A DNA stretch of 64,000 nucleotides, from the NCBI GenBank assembly GCA_009776305.1, contig WRLY01000002.1, forward strand, positions 62,001 to 126,000. Reading direction: 5' to 3'. The position numbers were made by a program, and so were the translations under genes. Shown here in pieces: positions 29,475-38,308 of this stretch (position 1 is the first letter of the stretch; each line of letters starts with the position of its first letter). This DNA is from Oscillospiraceae bacterium. Its GTDB lineage: Bacteria > Bacillota > Clostridia > Oscillospirales > Ruminococcaceae. The notes below the pieces were generated by a model. It made no database searches. It had not been told where the DNA came from and saw nothing but the letters and a program-made list of their open reading frames with translations.

Positions 29475-30800
29475 ATGTACGATAAAGAAAAAGCGGCGAA
29501 AAACTTCAGCAAAATGTTGCAGTACAGGACAGTCGCAGGAAACAAGGCGGATTTTGTCGGATTCCGCGACGCTTTAAAAGAAATGTATCCGAATATAAAC
29601 AAAACTTGTAAGCTTGAATTAATAGGCGAAAAGGGTATAATGTATACCTGGAAGGGTCAAAATGAGCAAAATTCCGAAAAAACGGGAAATAAAAGCATAG
29701 TTTTAATGTCGCACTACGATGTAGTTCCTGCCGATAACGAAAAATGGAAGTATCCGCCTTTTTCAGGTGCACAGGCGGAAGGAAAAATATGGGGGCGCGG
29801 CGCTCTTGACACCAAAGGCACGCTCTGCGCCATAATGGAAAGCGTAGAGGCTCTAATTTCGCAGGGCTTCACTCCTAAAGCCGACATATATTTATGTTTC
29901 GGCGGGGACGAGGAGACGGCGGGAAACGGCGCAATTCAAATCGCGCGGCAACTCAAAATTAGAAACGTCAGACCTTATTTAGTCTTAGACGAGGGCGGAG
30001 CGGTCATTGACGGAAAGGTAATAGGGGTAAATCATCCCTGCGCCTTTGTCGGGATTGCCGAAAAGGGATATATGGACGTAGAATTTTTAACCTCGGGAAC
30101 AGGCGGTCATTCCTCCCTTACGGGGGCGCATAACCCGATTGTTACCATGTCGGAGGTTATAAAACGCTTAAACTCAAAGGTTTTTAAACCAAGGTTAAGC
30201 CGTCCCGCGAAAATCATGGTAGATGCCGCCTCTAAGCACAGCGGCTTTAAACTTGGGCTTTTACTCAGAAGTTATTTTATATGGGGAAAACTGTTCAGAA
30301 AATTTTTTATAAAAATTTTGCCGGAAATTGACGCTTTTACGAGAACCGTTGGAGCAATAACCCAAATTTCGGGCGGAAGTGCCGAAAATATTATTCCCGA
30401 GCAGGTCAGAGCCGTCGGAAATTTCAGAATCATAAACGGGAGCAGCGTAGCCGAAACCTTATCCGTTATAAAAAAAGCTTTGTCGGGAATCGACGTAAAG
30501 GTCAATTTAATTAGTGGGCTTGAACCCTCCGTAATATCAGACACAAGCGGTTACGGGTGGCAAACTTTAACAAACGCAGTTTCAGAAATTTGGCAGGGTA
30601 GCGTTATTATTCCTTATTTAATGATGGCTCGGAGCGATTCGCGCTCCTACGGAAACATATCTGAAAATATTTTCAGATTTACCCCCGTCACACTGACAAG
30701 GGACAAGCGGGTTTCCATTCACGGGGTAAACGAGAATATTTCAAAAGAAGGATTTTTCAGGATTATTGATTTTTATATTTGTTTAATCAGGGAAAATTAG
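29475..30800 (+). CDS. M20/M28-type zinc peptidase/deacylase (M20 family)
   Basis: VLMSHYDVVPADNEKWKYPPFSG, IWGRGALDTKGTLCAIMES, GGDEETAGNGA. Confidence 0.93.
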   Translation: MYDKEKAAKNFSKMLQYRTVAGNKADFVGFRDALKEMYPNINKTCKLELIGEKGIMYTWKGQNEQNSEKTGNKSIVLMSHYDVVPADNEKWKYPPFSGAQAEGKIWGRGALDTKGTLCAIMESVEALISQGFTPKADIYLCFGGDEETAGNGAIQIARQLKIRNVRPYLVLDEGGAVIDGKVIGVNHPCAFVGIAEKGYMDVEFLTSGTGGHSSLTGAHNPIVTMSEVIKRLNSKVFKPRLSRPAKIMVDAASKHSGFKLGLLLRSYFIWGKLFRKFFIKILPEIDAFTRTVGAITQISGGSAENIIPEQVRAVGNFRIINGSSVAETLSVIKKALSGIDVKVNLISGLEPSVISDTSGYGWQTLTNAVSEIWQGSVIIPYLMMARSDSRSYGNISENIFRFTPVTLTRDKRVSIHGVNENISKEGFFRIIDFYICLIREN

Positions 30801-30815
30801 ACGGTATTTTATATT

Positions 30816-30842
30816 CGGGCGGCGGGTGAAGCCGCCCTTACG
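30816..30842. repeat. GC-rich REP-like hairpin
   Basis: GGGCGGC gggtgaa GCCGCCC followed by ttacg. Confidence 0.55.
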
Positions 30843-30914
30843 AATTTTTTGAGGTACTGAAAATAAGGAAATTTAATTGACAATTTTGGTAAAAAATGTT
30901 ATAATTATTAAAAT

Positions 30915-31589
30915 ATGATAAAATATACTTTAATCCGTTCAAAACGTAAAACGGTAGCGATTTACATTCGCGGCGGCGGGGTTGAAGTCCGCGCACCTTT
31001 AAACCTCCCTAAAAGCTATATAGACGACTTTGTGCTGTCAAAAGAAAAGTGGCTCGCAAAACAGCTCCAAGCCGAAAGGGAGCGGATTAACAGGCGGGTT
31101 GAATTTACTTTGGATTATGGCGCACTTCTAACCTGCCGAGGGAAAGCATATATAATCGACAAAAGTCAAAGCAAACACATCGGAGTAAGCGACAACTCAT
31201 TTTACATACCGCCGAATTTAACTTCCGAAGAAATCAAAGCTGCCTGTGTTAAAATTTATAAGATTATCGCCAAAAGCGATTTGGCTGAAAAAACGTTTAA
31301 GTTTGCTAATCAAATGTCGCTCAAGCTTAATGCCGTTAAAATTAACAGCGCCAAAACCCGCTGGGGAAGTTGCTCGTCTAAGAAAAATATTAATTTTTCG
31401 TGGTTTTTGATTATGGCGGAGGACGATGTAATTGATTATGTCGTAGTGCATGAATTGGCGCATTTAATTCACATGAATCATTCAAAGCGGTTTTGGGCGG
31501 TGGTGGAAAGCGTTCTGCCCGATTACCGCCAACGCAGGAAGAAGTTAAAAGAGTTTCAGCAAAAATTAAATACAGAGAACTGGGATTAA
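30915..31589 (+). CDS. YgjP/DUF45-type metallopeptidase (SprT-like)
   Basis: TRWGSCSSKKNINFSW, VVHELAHLIHMNHSKRFWAVV. Confidence 0.92.
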   Translation: MIKYTLIRSKRKTVAIYIRGGGVEVRAPLNLPKSYIDDFVLSKEKWLAKQLQAERERINRRVEFTLDYGALLTCRGKAYIIDKSQSKHIGVSDNSFYIPPNLTSEEIKAACVKIYKIIAKSDLAEKTFKFANQMSLKLNAVKINSAKTRWGSCSSKKNINFSWFLIMAEDDVIDYVVVHELAHLIHMNHSKRFWAVVESVLPDYRQRRKKLKEFQQKLNTENWD

Positions 31590-31602
31590 AAAGTAAAAAT
31601 TT

Positions 31603-31989
31603 ATGAACCAAACAGCAATAGGAAAAACCGCAAGTGCAGACGCAACCGTAAACCAAGCCAATACCGCCGAGGCAGTTGGGAGCGGAAGTCTTGAGGTTTT
31701 CGCCACACCGATGATGTTGGCGTTAATGGAGAAAGCCGCCTGTGAGTGCCTCAAAGACGGGCTTGAAATAGGGGAAACTTCGGTAGGAACGTTTGTTAAT
31801 ATTTCACACACTGCCGCAAGTCCAATAGGCGCAAAAATAACCGCCACGGCTGTCGTAAAAAACATTTCCGGGCGGAAAATTGAATTTGAAATAACCGCGT
31901 TTGACCATTCAAGTCAAAAGGAAATCGGCAGAGGAGAGCATACGCGAATGGTTATTGATGAGAAAAGGTTTATGGAGAAACTGAAATAA
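31603..31989 (+). CDS. Thioesterase (FlK/hot-dog) family protein
   Basis: VFATPMMLALMEKAACECLKDGLEIGETSVGTFVNISHTAASPIGAKITATAVV. Confidence 0.88.
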   Translation: MNQTAIGKTASADATVNQANTAEAVGSGSLEVFATPMMLALMEKAACECLKDGLEIGETSVGTFVNISHTAASPIGAKITATAVVKNISGRKIEFEITAFDHSSQKEIGRGEHTRMVIDEKRFMEKLK

Positions 31990-32000
31990 ATAGAGGCTAA

Positions 32001-34385
32001 TCATTTTAGCTCTACCACAGTAACTCCTGTTTCACCTTCGCCGTAAGCCCCGAGCCTGAAACTTTTAACCTGCCTGTGACCTTTCAGGAAACGATGCACT
32101 GCGTCGCGCAGAATCCCTGTGCCTTTTCCGTGAATAATGGTGACAAGTTGCAATCCGCCCATAATACTCGAATCAATGAATCTGTCAACCTCCAAAACGC
32201 CCTCGTCCGACGCCATTCCGCGAATGTCAAGTTCCATGCTTACTTTCCTTGTGAGATTGCTTTGAATTCCTTTAGTCGAAATGTGCTTATTGTTTACTTT
32301 TATTCTGTCTTCCGGATTTTCTTCAATCAAACGCAGGTTAGCCTGCGTTGTTTTTGTTTTAATCAAGCCGATTTGAACTAAGCAGTTCCCCGATTTATCA
32401 GGCAGATTCAACAAAGTCCCTTTCTTATCAATATCGGCAAGCAAAACGGTGTCGTAAGCTTTAAGCGGACGGGGCAAAACGTAGTTTTCCTTTTTCTTTT
32501 CGGAGACGGGATTTGCGGTATCATACATTTTGTCAAGGGTTTTATTAAGCCTGGAGCGGGCGTTTTTGACCCTTTCAGAAAAGTCTTCTTTATCCTTTTC
32601 TTTACGCAATTGTTCCAATTCGTCTATAATTTCGTCTGCAATAAACCTGACTTCATTTATAATCCCCGCCGCCTTATTTCGGGTGTTTTGAAGCTCCTTT
32701 TCTTTAGCGTATTCAACCTGCTCGCGTAGTTTTTCGGCGGATTGGCTGTTTTTGAGGGCTTCGCGCCGCTCAACTTCAATTTCGGCTTTGGCGGCTTCAA
32801 GTTCAACCCGTGCGGTTTCAAGGGTTTCAACAGTTCTCTCAAAGCGTTTGCTCTCGCCCGTAATCAGCTTTTCAGCGCTATTTATTATTTCCACGTTTAA
32901 CCCCAATCGCTTGGCAATGGCAAAGGCGTTGGATTTCCCGGGCATACCTATAATCAGCTTATATGTTGGTCTTAGGGTGTTTATATCGAATTCGCAGCTT
33001 GCGTTCTCCACCCCTTCTTCTTCAATCGCGAACATCTTGACTTCCTGATAATGCGTGGTCGCAAGTACAAGGCATGAATTACTTTTAAGAAATTCCAAAA
33101 TCGAAACGGCGAGTGCCGCCCCCTCAACGGGGTCGGTTCCCGAGCCCAGTTCGTCTAAAAGAACTAACGAATTTTTATCCGATGTATTCAGGATTCTCGT
33201 GATGTTGTTCATGTGGGATGAAAATGTTGAAAGGCTTTGCTCAATGCTCTGCTCATCGCCTATATCGGCAAAGATTCCTCCGAAAACCCCGACCTTACTC
33301 CCGTCTGCAACAGGGAGCATAAGCCCGCACATCGCCATCAGCGTCAAAAGTCCCGCTGTTTTGATTGCCACGGTTTTACCGCCTGTATTAGGACCGGTGA
33401 CAATCAGACAGGTGTAATTAAACCCTAATTCTATTGTAACGGGAACTACAGTCTCGGCGCTTATGAGCGGGTGACGCGCTTTGTTTAAAAAAAGACAAGG
33501 CGTTTGGCAAATTTCAGGGGTTACGGCTTTCATTTTAGCTCCGAGATTTGCTTTGGCAAAGTACATTTCAAGTTTTATTAAGGTTTCATAGCCTATAATT
33601 AATAATTCTGAAAAATCCCCGACATCGGCACTTAGTTCGGCGATAATCCGTTCAATTTCAACTTGTTCATGCCCTCTCAAAAGTCGTATTTCATTATTTG
33701 CCTCTACCACCGCCATAGGCTCTATAAAAAGGGTCTGTCCGCTTGCCGACGTGTCATGAACCAAGCCGCTGATTTCGCTTTTATGCTCATGCTTAACCGG
33801 CACAACATAACGTCCGTCCCGCATGGTAACTATGTTTTCCTGTAAAAACTTCTGCTTTTCGGCGTTTTTGACAAGCTTTTCTAACTGCTCTCTTATAAAT
33901 AATCCCTGGCGTGTAATGGCTTTACGGATTCTTGAAAGCTCGGGACTCGCGCTGTCGGAAATTTCATCATCGGACACAATCGCGGCGTCTATTTTTTCGG
34001 CGAGCGGTTTATTGGGTGTAAGCATGTGAAAATATCCCGCAAGGGAATTGTCTATGCCGGAACACTGCGAATACCATTTGACCAATCCGCCTATATTCTT
34101 TATAACCGCGCAAATATCCAAAAGCTCTCTCAAAGACAGAGCAGCGCCGCTTCCCGCACGTTTTGCCGCGTCGCAGATATTTTTTATCCTTGAAAACCTC
34201 GGCGTGCCGAATTTTGCCGACAAGGTAAAAGCGTCATCGGTTTTTTGCAATTCTCCGCGTATTTTATCCAAATCGTGCAAAGGCTCTATTTCAGCGATTT
34301 TTTCCTTACATCCGTTGCTCCATGCCTGTTCTGATAACAATGATAATATTTTATCAAGCTCTAATTTTTTGTGGTCGTTCTTCAT
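32001..34385 (-). CDS. mutS2: Endonuclease MutS2
   Basis: VTGPNTGGKTVAIKTAGLL, LLDELGSGTDPVEGAALA, C-terminal Smr domain LDIRGMASDEGVLEVDRFID...IHGKGTGILRDAV. Confidence 0.96.
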   Translation of the reverse strand: MKNDHKKLELDKILSLLSEQAWSNGCKEKIAEIEPLHDLDKIRGELQKTDDAFTLSAKFGTPRFSRIKNICDAAKRAGSGAALSLRELLDICAVIKNIGGLVKWYSQCSGIDNSLAGYFHMLTPNKPLAEKIDAAIVSDDEISDSASPELSRIRKAITRQGLFIREQLEKLVKNAEKQKFLQENIVTMRDGRYVVPVKHEHKSEISGLVHDTSASGQTLFIEPMAVVEANNEIRLLRGHEQVEIERIIAELSADVGDFSELLIIGYETLIKLEMYFAKANLGAKMKAVTPEICQTPCLFLNKARHPLISAETVVPVTIELGFNYTCLIVTGPNTGGKTVAIKTAGLLTLMAMCGLMLPVADGSKVGVFGGIFADIGDEQSIEQSLSTFSSHMNNITRILNTSDKNSLVLLDELGSGTDPVEGAALAVSILEFLKSNSCLVLATTHYQEVKMFAIEEEGVENASCEFDINTLRPTYKLIIGMPGKSNAFAIAKRLGLNVEIINSAEKLITGESKRFERTVETLETARVELEAAKAEIEVERREALKNSQSAEKLREQVEYAKEKELQNTRNKAAGIINEVRFIADEIIDELEQLRKEKDKEDFSERVKNARSRLNKTLDKMYDTANPVSEKKKENYVLPRPLKAYDTVLLADIDKKGTLLNLPDKSGNCLVQIGLIKTKTTQANLRLIEENPEDRIKVNNKHISTKGIQSNLTRKVSMELDIRGMASDEGVLEVDRFIDSSIMGGLQLVTIIHGKGTGILRDAVHRFLKGHRQVKSFRLGAYGEGETGVTVVELK

Positions 34386-34404
34386 TAATCTGTATTCCTT
34401 TTTA

Positions 34405-34472
34405 AGGGGCGGGAACCTCCCCGCCTGTTATTTTTATATTGCTTCAGTCGGGCGGGAAAACCCCGCCTCTAC
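34405..34472. repeat. Paired GC-rich REP-like hairpins
   Basis: aggggcgggaacctccccgcctg ... gtcgggcgggaaaaccccgcctctac in the mutS2-recO gap. Confidence 0.6.
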
Positions 34473-35236
34473 ATAAATATTTTTTTATAGTATTCCAGCG
34501 TCCTGAACTTTTTTCCCAAATGATACAGCAAATACTCCTCTGTTATGAACCCTAATTCCCGCAGATTTTTTTCGCCGAGCTCAAATTTATAGATTTTCTC
34601 AACCCTTGAAAAAACAATAAACCTCATTGCCTGTAAAAGGGAAGGGGTGAGAATAAAGGTATTTTGGTTTATAAAATTTGTGTCATAAAAGCAGTCGCCG
34701 CAAAAAAGCTTGCCTTCCCCAGCGGCAAAAAATATTTCCGCATGCTCATAGCAAAAACATTCGGCGCAGGCGATTAAGTCCGGCGATAAGCCTAAAATCA
34801 TCGACAGCCGTAATTCAAAAGCAGATTTTATAAGGGAAAAAGACGCGTCCTTTTTTTCAAGTTCATATAAGCTTATGGCAAAGAAACGCAGTAATCCGTC
34901 TGATTTTTGCTCGGTAGCCGAGGTATATTTAATAAGTTCGGCGAAGTAAGCGGCTAAGGAAAATGCCGTAAAATCTGCCGAAAGCTTATGAAAGCTGTAA
35001 ATCGGCTCGGCGCTGTTAATAGAATAGCGGTTCTTGTTGTTTTTATTCAAGCAGAATTTTGCATAGGTGAAAAGGGAAGTACTGCCCGCATTTTTAGAGT
35101 TTATTTTTTTTATGGCGTGTGCGGTCGCCTCAATAACGCCGAATTCTTCGGTCAGAATATCAAGATAACGGCTACTTTCACCGACATTTCTTTGTCCTAT
35201 TATAATACCGTTAAGGGTAATCAACACGCCTTTCAT
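34469..35236 (-). CDS. recO: DNA repair protein RecO
   Basis: GIIIGQRNVGESSRYLDILTEEFGVIEATAHAIKK; zinc-binding CAECFCYE...LFCGDC; overlaps era. Confidence 0.94.
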   Translation of the reverse strand: MKGVLITLNGIIIGQRNVGESSRYLDILTEEFGVIEATAHAIKKINSKNAGSTSLFTYAKFCLNKNNKNRYSINSAEPIYSFHKLSADFTAFSLAAYFAELIKYTSATEQKSDGLLRFFAISLYELEKKDASFSLIKSAFELRLSMILGLSPDLIACAECFCYEHAEIFFAAGEGKLFCGDCFYDTNFINQNTFILTPSLLQAMRFIVFSRVEKIYKFELGEKNLRELGFITEEYLLYHLGKKFRTLEYYKKIFM

Positions 35237-36138
35237 TCCGCGTTCAACCCCAAATCGGTAATAAACCCTTCCTTATTGCGCCAATCTTCCTTTACCTTAA
35301 CCCAAAGCTCCATATTGACCTTACATTTGAAATATTCCTCCATTTCAAGGCGTGCCTCCGAGCCGATTTTTTTAAGATTCTGCCCCTGCTTGCCTATGAG
35401 CATACCTTTATGTGAAGCCTTTTCGCAGTATATAACCACAGAAAGGTCGATAATATCCTTGCCTTTGTTGGTTTCGGATTCTTTCATACTTTCTATTTCT
35501 ACGGCTGTGCCGAAAGGTATTTCTTCCCGCATTGTACGCAAGATTTTCTCCCTGACTATTTCCGAAAGCCAAATCTTTTCTGCCTGGTCGGTGGATATAT
35601 CGCTCGGGAAATAATGTTCTTCAGTTTCTTCCGCGTACTTCTCAAGGGCGGGTAGGATTTTTTCAGTATTTTCACCTGTTTTTGCGCTTATGGGGATAAT
35701 TTCGGCGAACTCATACAGCTTGGAATAACGCTCGATTATACCGAGAAGTTTGGTTTTATCTTTTACTAAGTCAACCTTGTTTAAAAGCAATAGTACATCA
35801 ACTTCAAGCTCTTTGAAACTTTCGACAAGCGACAGGTCGGCAGGGGAGAATTTCTTTGTGCAATCTGCAACCATCAAAATAACATCAGCCCCCGCAACGC
35901 CGGAACGCGCCTGCTTTACCATGTGTTCCGAAAGCCTGTTCTCAGCCCTGTGAAAGCCGGGAGTATCTATAAATATGAATTGCGTATTGTTTTCGGTAAT
36001 AATACCGTGGATTTTTGTACGGGTAGTCTGGGGCTTGTTGCTGACAATAGCCACCTTATCTCCTACAAGCAGATTCATAAGGGTTGACTTTCCGGTATTT
36101 GCTCTGCCTGCGATTGCCGTAAAAACATTTTTATTCAT
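35233..36138 (-). CDS. era: GTPase Era
   Basis: AGRANTGKSTLMNLLVGDKVAIVSNKPQTTR, FIDTPGFH, KH domain. Confidence 0.97.
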   Translation of the reverse strand: MNKNVFTAIAGRANTGKSTLMNLLVGDKVAIVSNKPQTTRTKIHGIITENNTQFIFIDTPGFHRAENRLSEHMVKQARSGVAGADVILMVADCTKKFSPADLSLVESFKELEVDVLLLLNKVDLVKDKTKLLGIIERYSKLYEFAEIIPISAKTGENTEKILPALEKYAEETEEHYFPSDISTDQAEKIWLSEIVREKILRTMREEIPFGTAVEIESMKESETNKGKDIIDLSVVIYCEKASHKGMLIGKQGQNLKKIGSEARLEMEEYFKCKVNMELWVKVKEDWRNKEGFITDLGLNAE

Positions 36139-36652
36139 CGTTTTTCCCCTTATTCTTTATTCTGCGCTTTTTGCGCTCTTTAACCGAATTAATAAAAATA
36201 AATGAGATTATTATTGAAATCACTAAAACTATAATATTCAGAGCCCGCATAAGGAAAAAATCCTTGATTTCCAAAAACACACCAACGTCCCAAAAAAGTA
36301 GGATTCCTATAACAACAGCCGCCGCTGAAGCGATAAAAACCGCTCCCGCCGCCGCGTCTTTGGCGATTTTAGCAAGCGTGTGATAGTGCGGCGAAACTTT
36401 GTCCACAATTACCTCGATTGACGTATTTATTATTTCAAGCGACATAACCAAAACACAGGTTAGGATAAGCAGGATTAATTCCTCTCTGGTTTTATCATAA
36501 AAACTTGAAAAATACAGTAAATAAAGCGTTGCAATAATATGTATCCGCATATTTCGTTCATATCTTGCGCAAAAAATAATACCGTTCATAGCGTAACGAA
36601 AGCTGTTTAATAAATTTCTCAATTTTTTTCCTCCGTGCGTATTTCTACGCAT
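36131..36652 (-). CDS. dgkA: Diacylglycerol kinase (undecaprenol kinase-like)
   Basis: SFRYAMNGIIFCARYERNMRIHI, EIINTSIEVIVDKVSP...AKIAKDAAAGAV; start uncertain (overlaps ybeY). Confidence 0.92.
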   Translation of the reverse strand: MRRNTHGGKKLRNLLNSFRYAMNGIIFCARYERNMRIHIIATLYLLYFSSFYDKTREELILLILTCVLVMSLEIINTSIEVIVDKVSPHYHTLAKIAKDAAAGAVFIASAAAVVIGILLFWDVGVFLEIKDFFLMRALNIIVLVISIIISFIFINSVKERKKRRIKNKGKNDE

Positions 36653-37098
36653 ATACCAAGCTCATTCAAAATCCGCGTCTGCTTTTCACGCATAATTTCT
36701 TCGTCCGATTTGCAGTTCTCGTGGTCGTAGCCCAACAGATGAAGCATTGAGTGTACTGCCAAAAACGCTATTTCGCGTTTAGAACTGTGACCGTATTCAA
36801 AAGCCTGCTTCCTTGCAAGTTCAACATTTATTACAATATCCCCGAGCATTGTAAAATTGTTTTCGGGATTGATTTCATTGATTGGAAAAGAAAGTGTATC
36901 GGTAGATTTGTCCTTGCCGCGATAATCACGGTTAAGAATTTTAATCTCACCGCTCCCGGTCAACAGTACCGAAACTTCCGCGTTACCGAATTCCTCCGAT
37001 TTCTCCTGTTTCAATACCGCAAAACAGCATATTTTTATTAAGTCTGTAATTGACCTGTCAACCCCTGCTTTATTGTTAAAGCTTACTTTTAATTTCAT
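36619..37098 (-). CDS. ybeY: Endoribonuclease YbeY
   Basis: LNRDYRGKDKSTDTLSFP, FLAVHSMLHLLGYDHE. Confidence 0.96.
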   Translation of the reverse strand: MKLKVSFNNKAGVDRSITDLIKICCFAVLKQEKSEEFGNAEVSVLLTGSGEIKILNRDYRGKDKSTDTLSFPINEINPENNFTMLGDIVINVELARKQAFEYGHSSKREIAFLAVHSMLHLLGYDHENCKSDEEIMREKQTRILNELGICVEIRTEEKN

Positions 37099-37118
37099 TT
37101 TTGGTTTTTCCTGACGGG

Positions 37119-38165
37119 TTATTTTTTAGAAACCGACTGTCGGTTAGGAGGGGAATGACGGCTTTGGCGTTTGACGAGAATTTTCTTTTTTGGCTTGGAA
37201 TTAGGATTGGATTCAGTCGCAGGTTTAGACTTTTCATAAGCTTTGACTATATCCTGAACCAATTTGTGCCGTACCACGTCTTTCTCGCTGAAATAGCATA
37301 TAGCTATGTCGTCTATGTTTTTCAGCACCTTTACCGCTTCAACAAGCCCCGAACGCCGCGGGTCGGGAAGGTCAATTTGGGTTATGTCACCTGTAATCAC
37401 CATTTTACTGCCGTAACCAAGACGGGTTAAAAACATCTTCATCTGCTCATGGGTGGTATTTTGCGCCTCGTCAAGGATTATAAAGCTGTCGTCAAGGGTG
37501 CGCCCTCTCATGTAGGCAAGCGGAGCTACTTCGATATTGCCTCTTTCCATATTCCTCTGAAACGCTTCTGCGCCAAGCATGTCAAACAAGGCGTCGTAAA
37601 GAGGGCGCAAATAAGGGTCAACTTTATTCTGCAAATCGCCGGGCAAAAAACCAAGCTTTTCCCCTGCCTCAACAGCAGGGCGCGTGAGAATAATCCTTTG
37701 AACCTCCTTGGCTTTAAAAGCCCGCACAGCAAGCGCAACGGCAAGATAGGTCTTTCCCGTGCCGGCAGGTCCGACGGTGAAAGTGACGGTGTTTTTTCTG
37801 ATACCCTCCACATATTTTTTCTGTCCGACAGTTTTGGGTTTAACAGGTTTTCCTGTAAAACTGACGCAAACGCAGTCCTTTGACATATCCGCAAGACGGT
37901 CGTCGCTACCTTCGCCTGTCATAGAAATAATGTATCTCACAATCTGCTCGGTAACAGATTCTCCCCGCTCTAAGATTTCCGCAAGATTTTCCACCGCCGA
38001 AAGGGCTTTTTGTACATTTGCCTCCTCGCCCATAATTTTTACATTTCCGTCGCGGTTGAGGATTTTAACGTTAAAAGCCCGCGAAATCATATTAATATTT
38101 TCATCGAACGCACCGAAAAGCTGCGGCGTCAACTCACTTTTATTAAAATTATATGTTTTTTCCAA
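37119..38165 (-). CDS. phoH: PhoH family ATPase
   Basis: TFTVGPAGTGKTYLAVALAV, RTLDDSFIILDEAQNTT. Confidence 0.95.
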   Translation of the reverse strand: MEKTYNFNKSELTPQLFGAFDENINMISRAFNVKILNRDGNVKIMGEEANVQKALSAVENLAEILERGESVTEQIVRYIISMTGEGSDDRLADMSKDCVCVSFTGKPVKPKTVGQKKYVEGIRKNTVTFTVGPAGTGKTYLAVALAVRAFKAKEVQRIILTRPAVEAGEKLGFLPGDLQNKVDPYLRPLYDALFDMLGAEAFQRNMERGNIEVAPLAYMRGRTLDDSFIILDEAQNTTHEQMKMFLTRLGYGSKMVITGDITQIDLPDPRRSGLVEAVKVLKNIDDIAICYFSEKDVVRHKLVQDIVKAYEKSKPATESNPNSKPKKKILVKRQSRHSPPNRQSVSKK

Positions 38166-38308
38166 AATTTTACCTTCTCATAAATTTTTTGTTTTATACT
38201 CTTTGACGGTTAAATTTTGCAGCTTATTTGCCGTGAATAGCGTGTGAAATTTAACCGTTAAGGAGTATATATAGTATATCATATTAGTTCAAAAAAAGAA
38301 AGTCAAAT

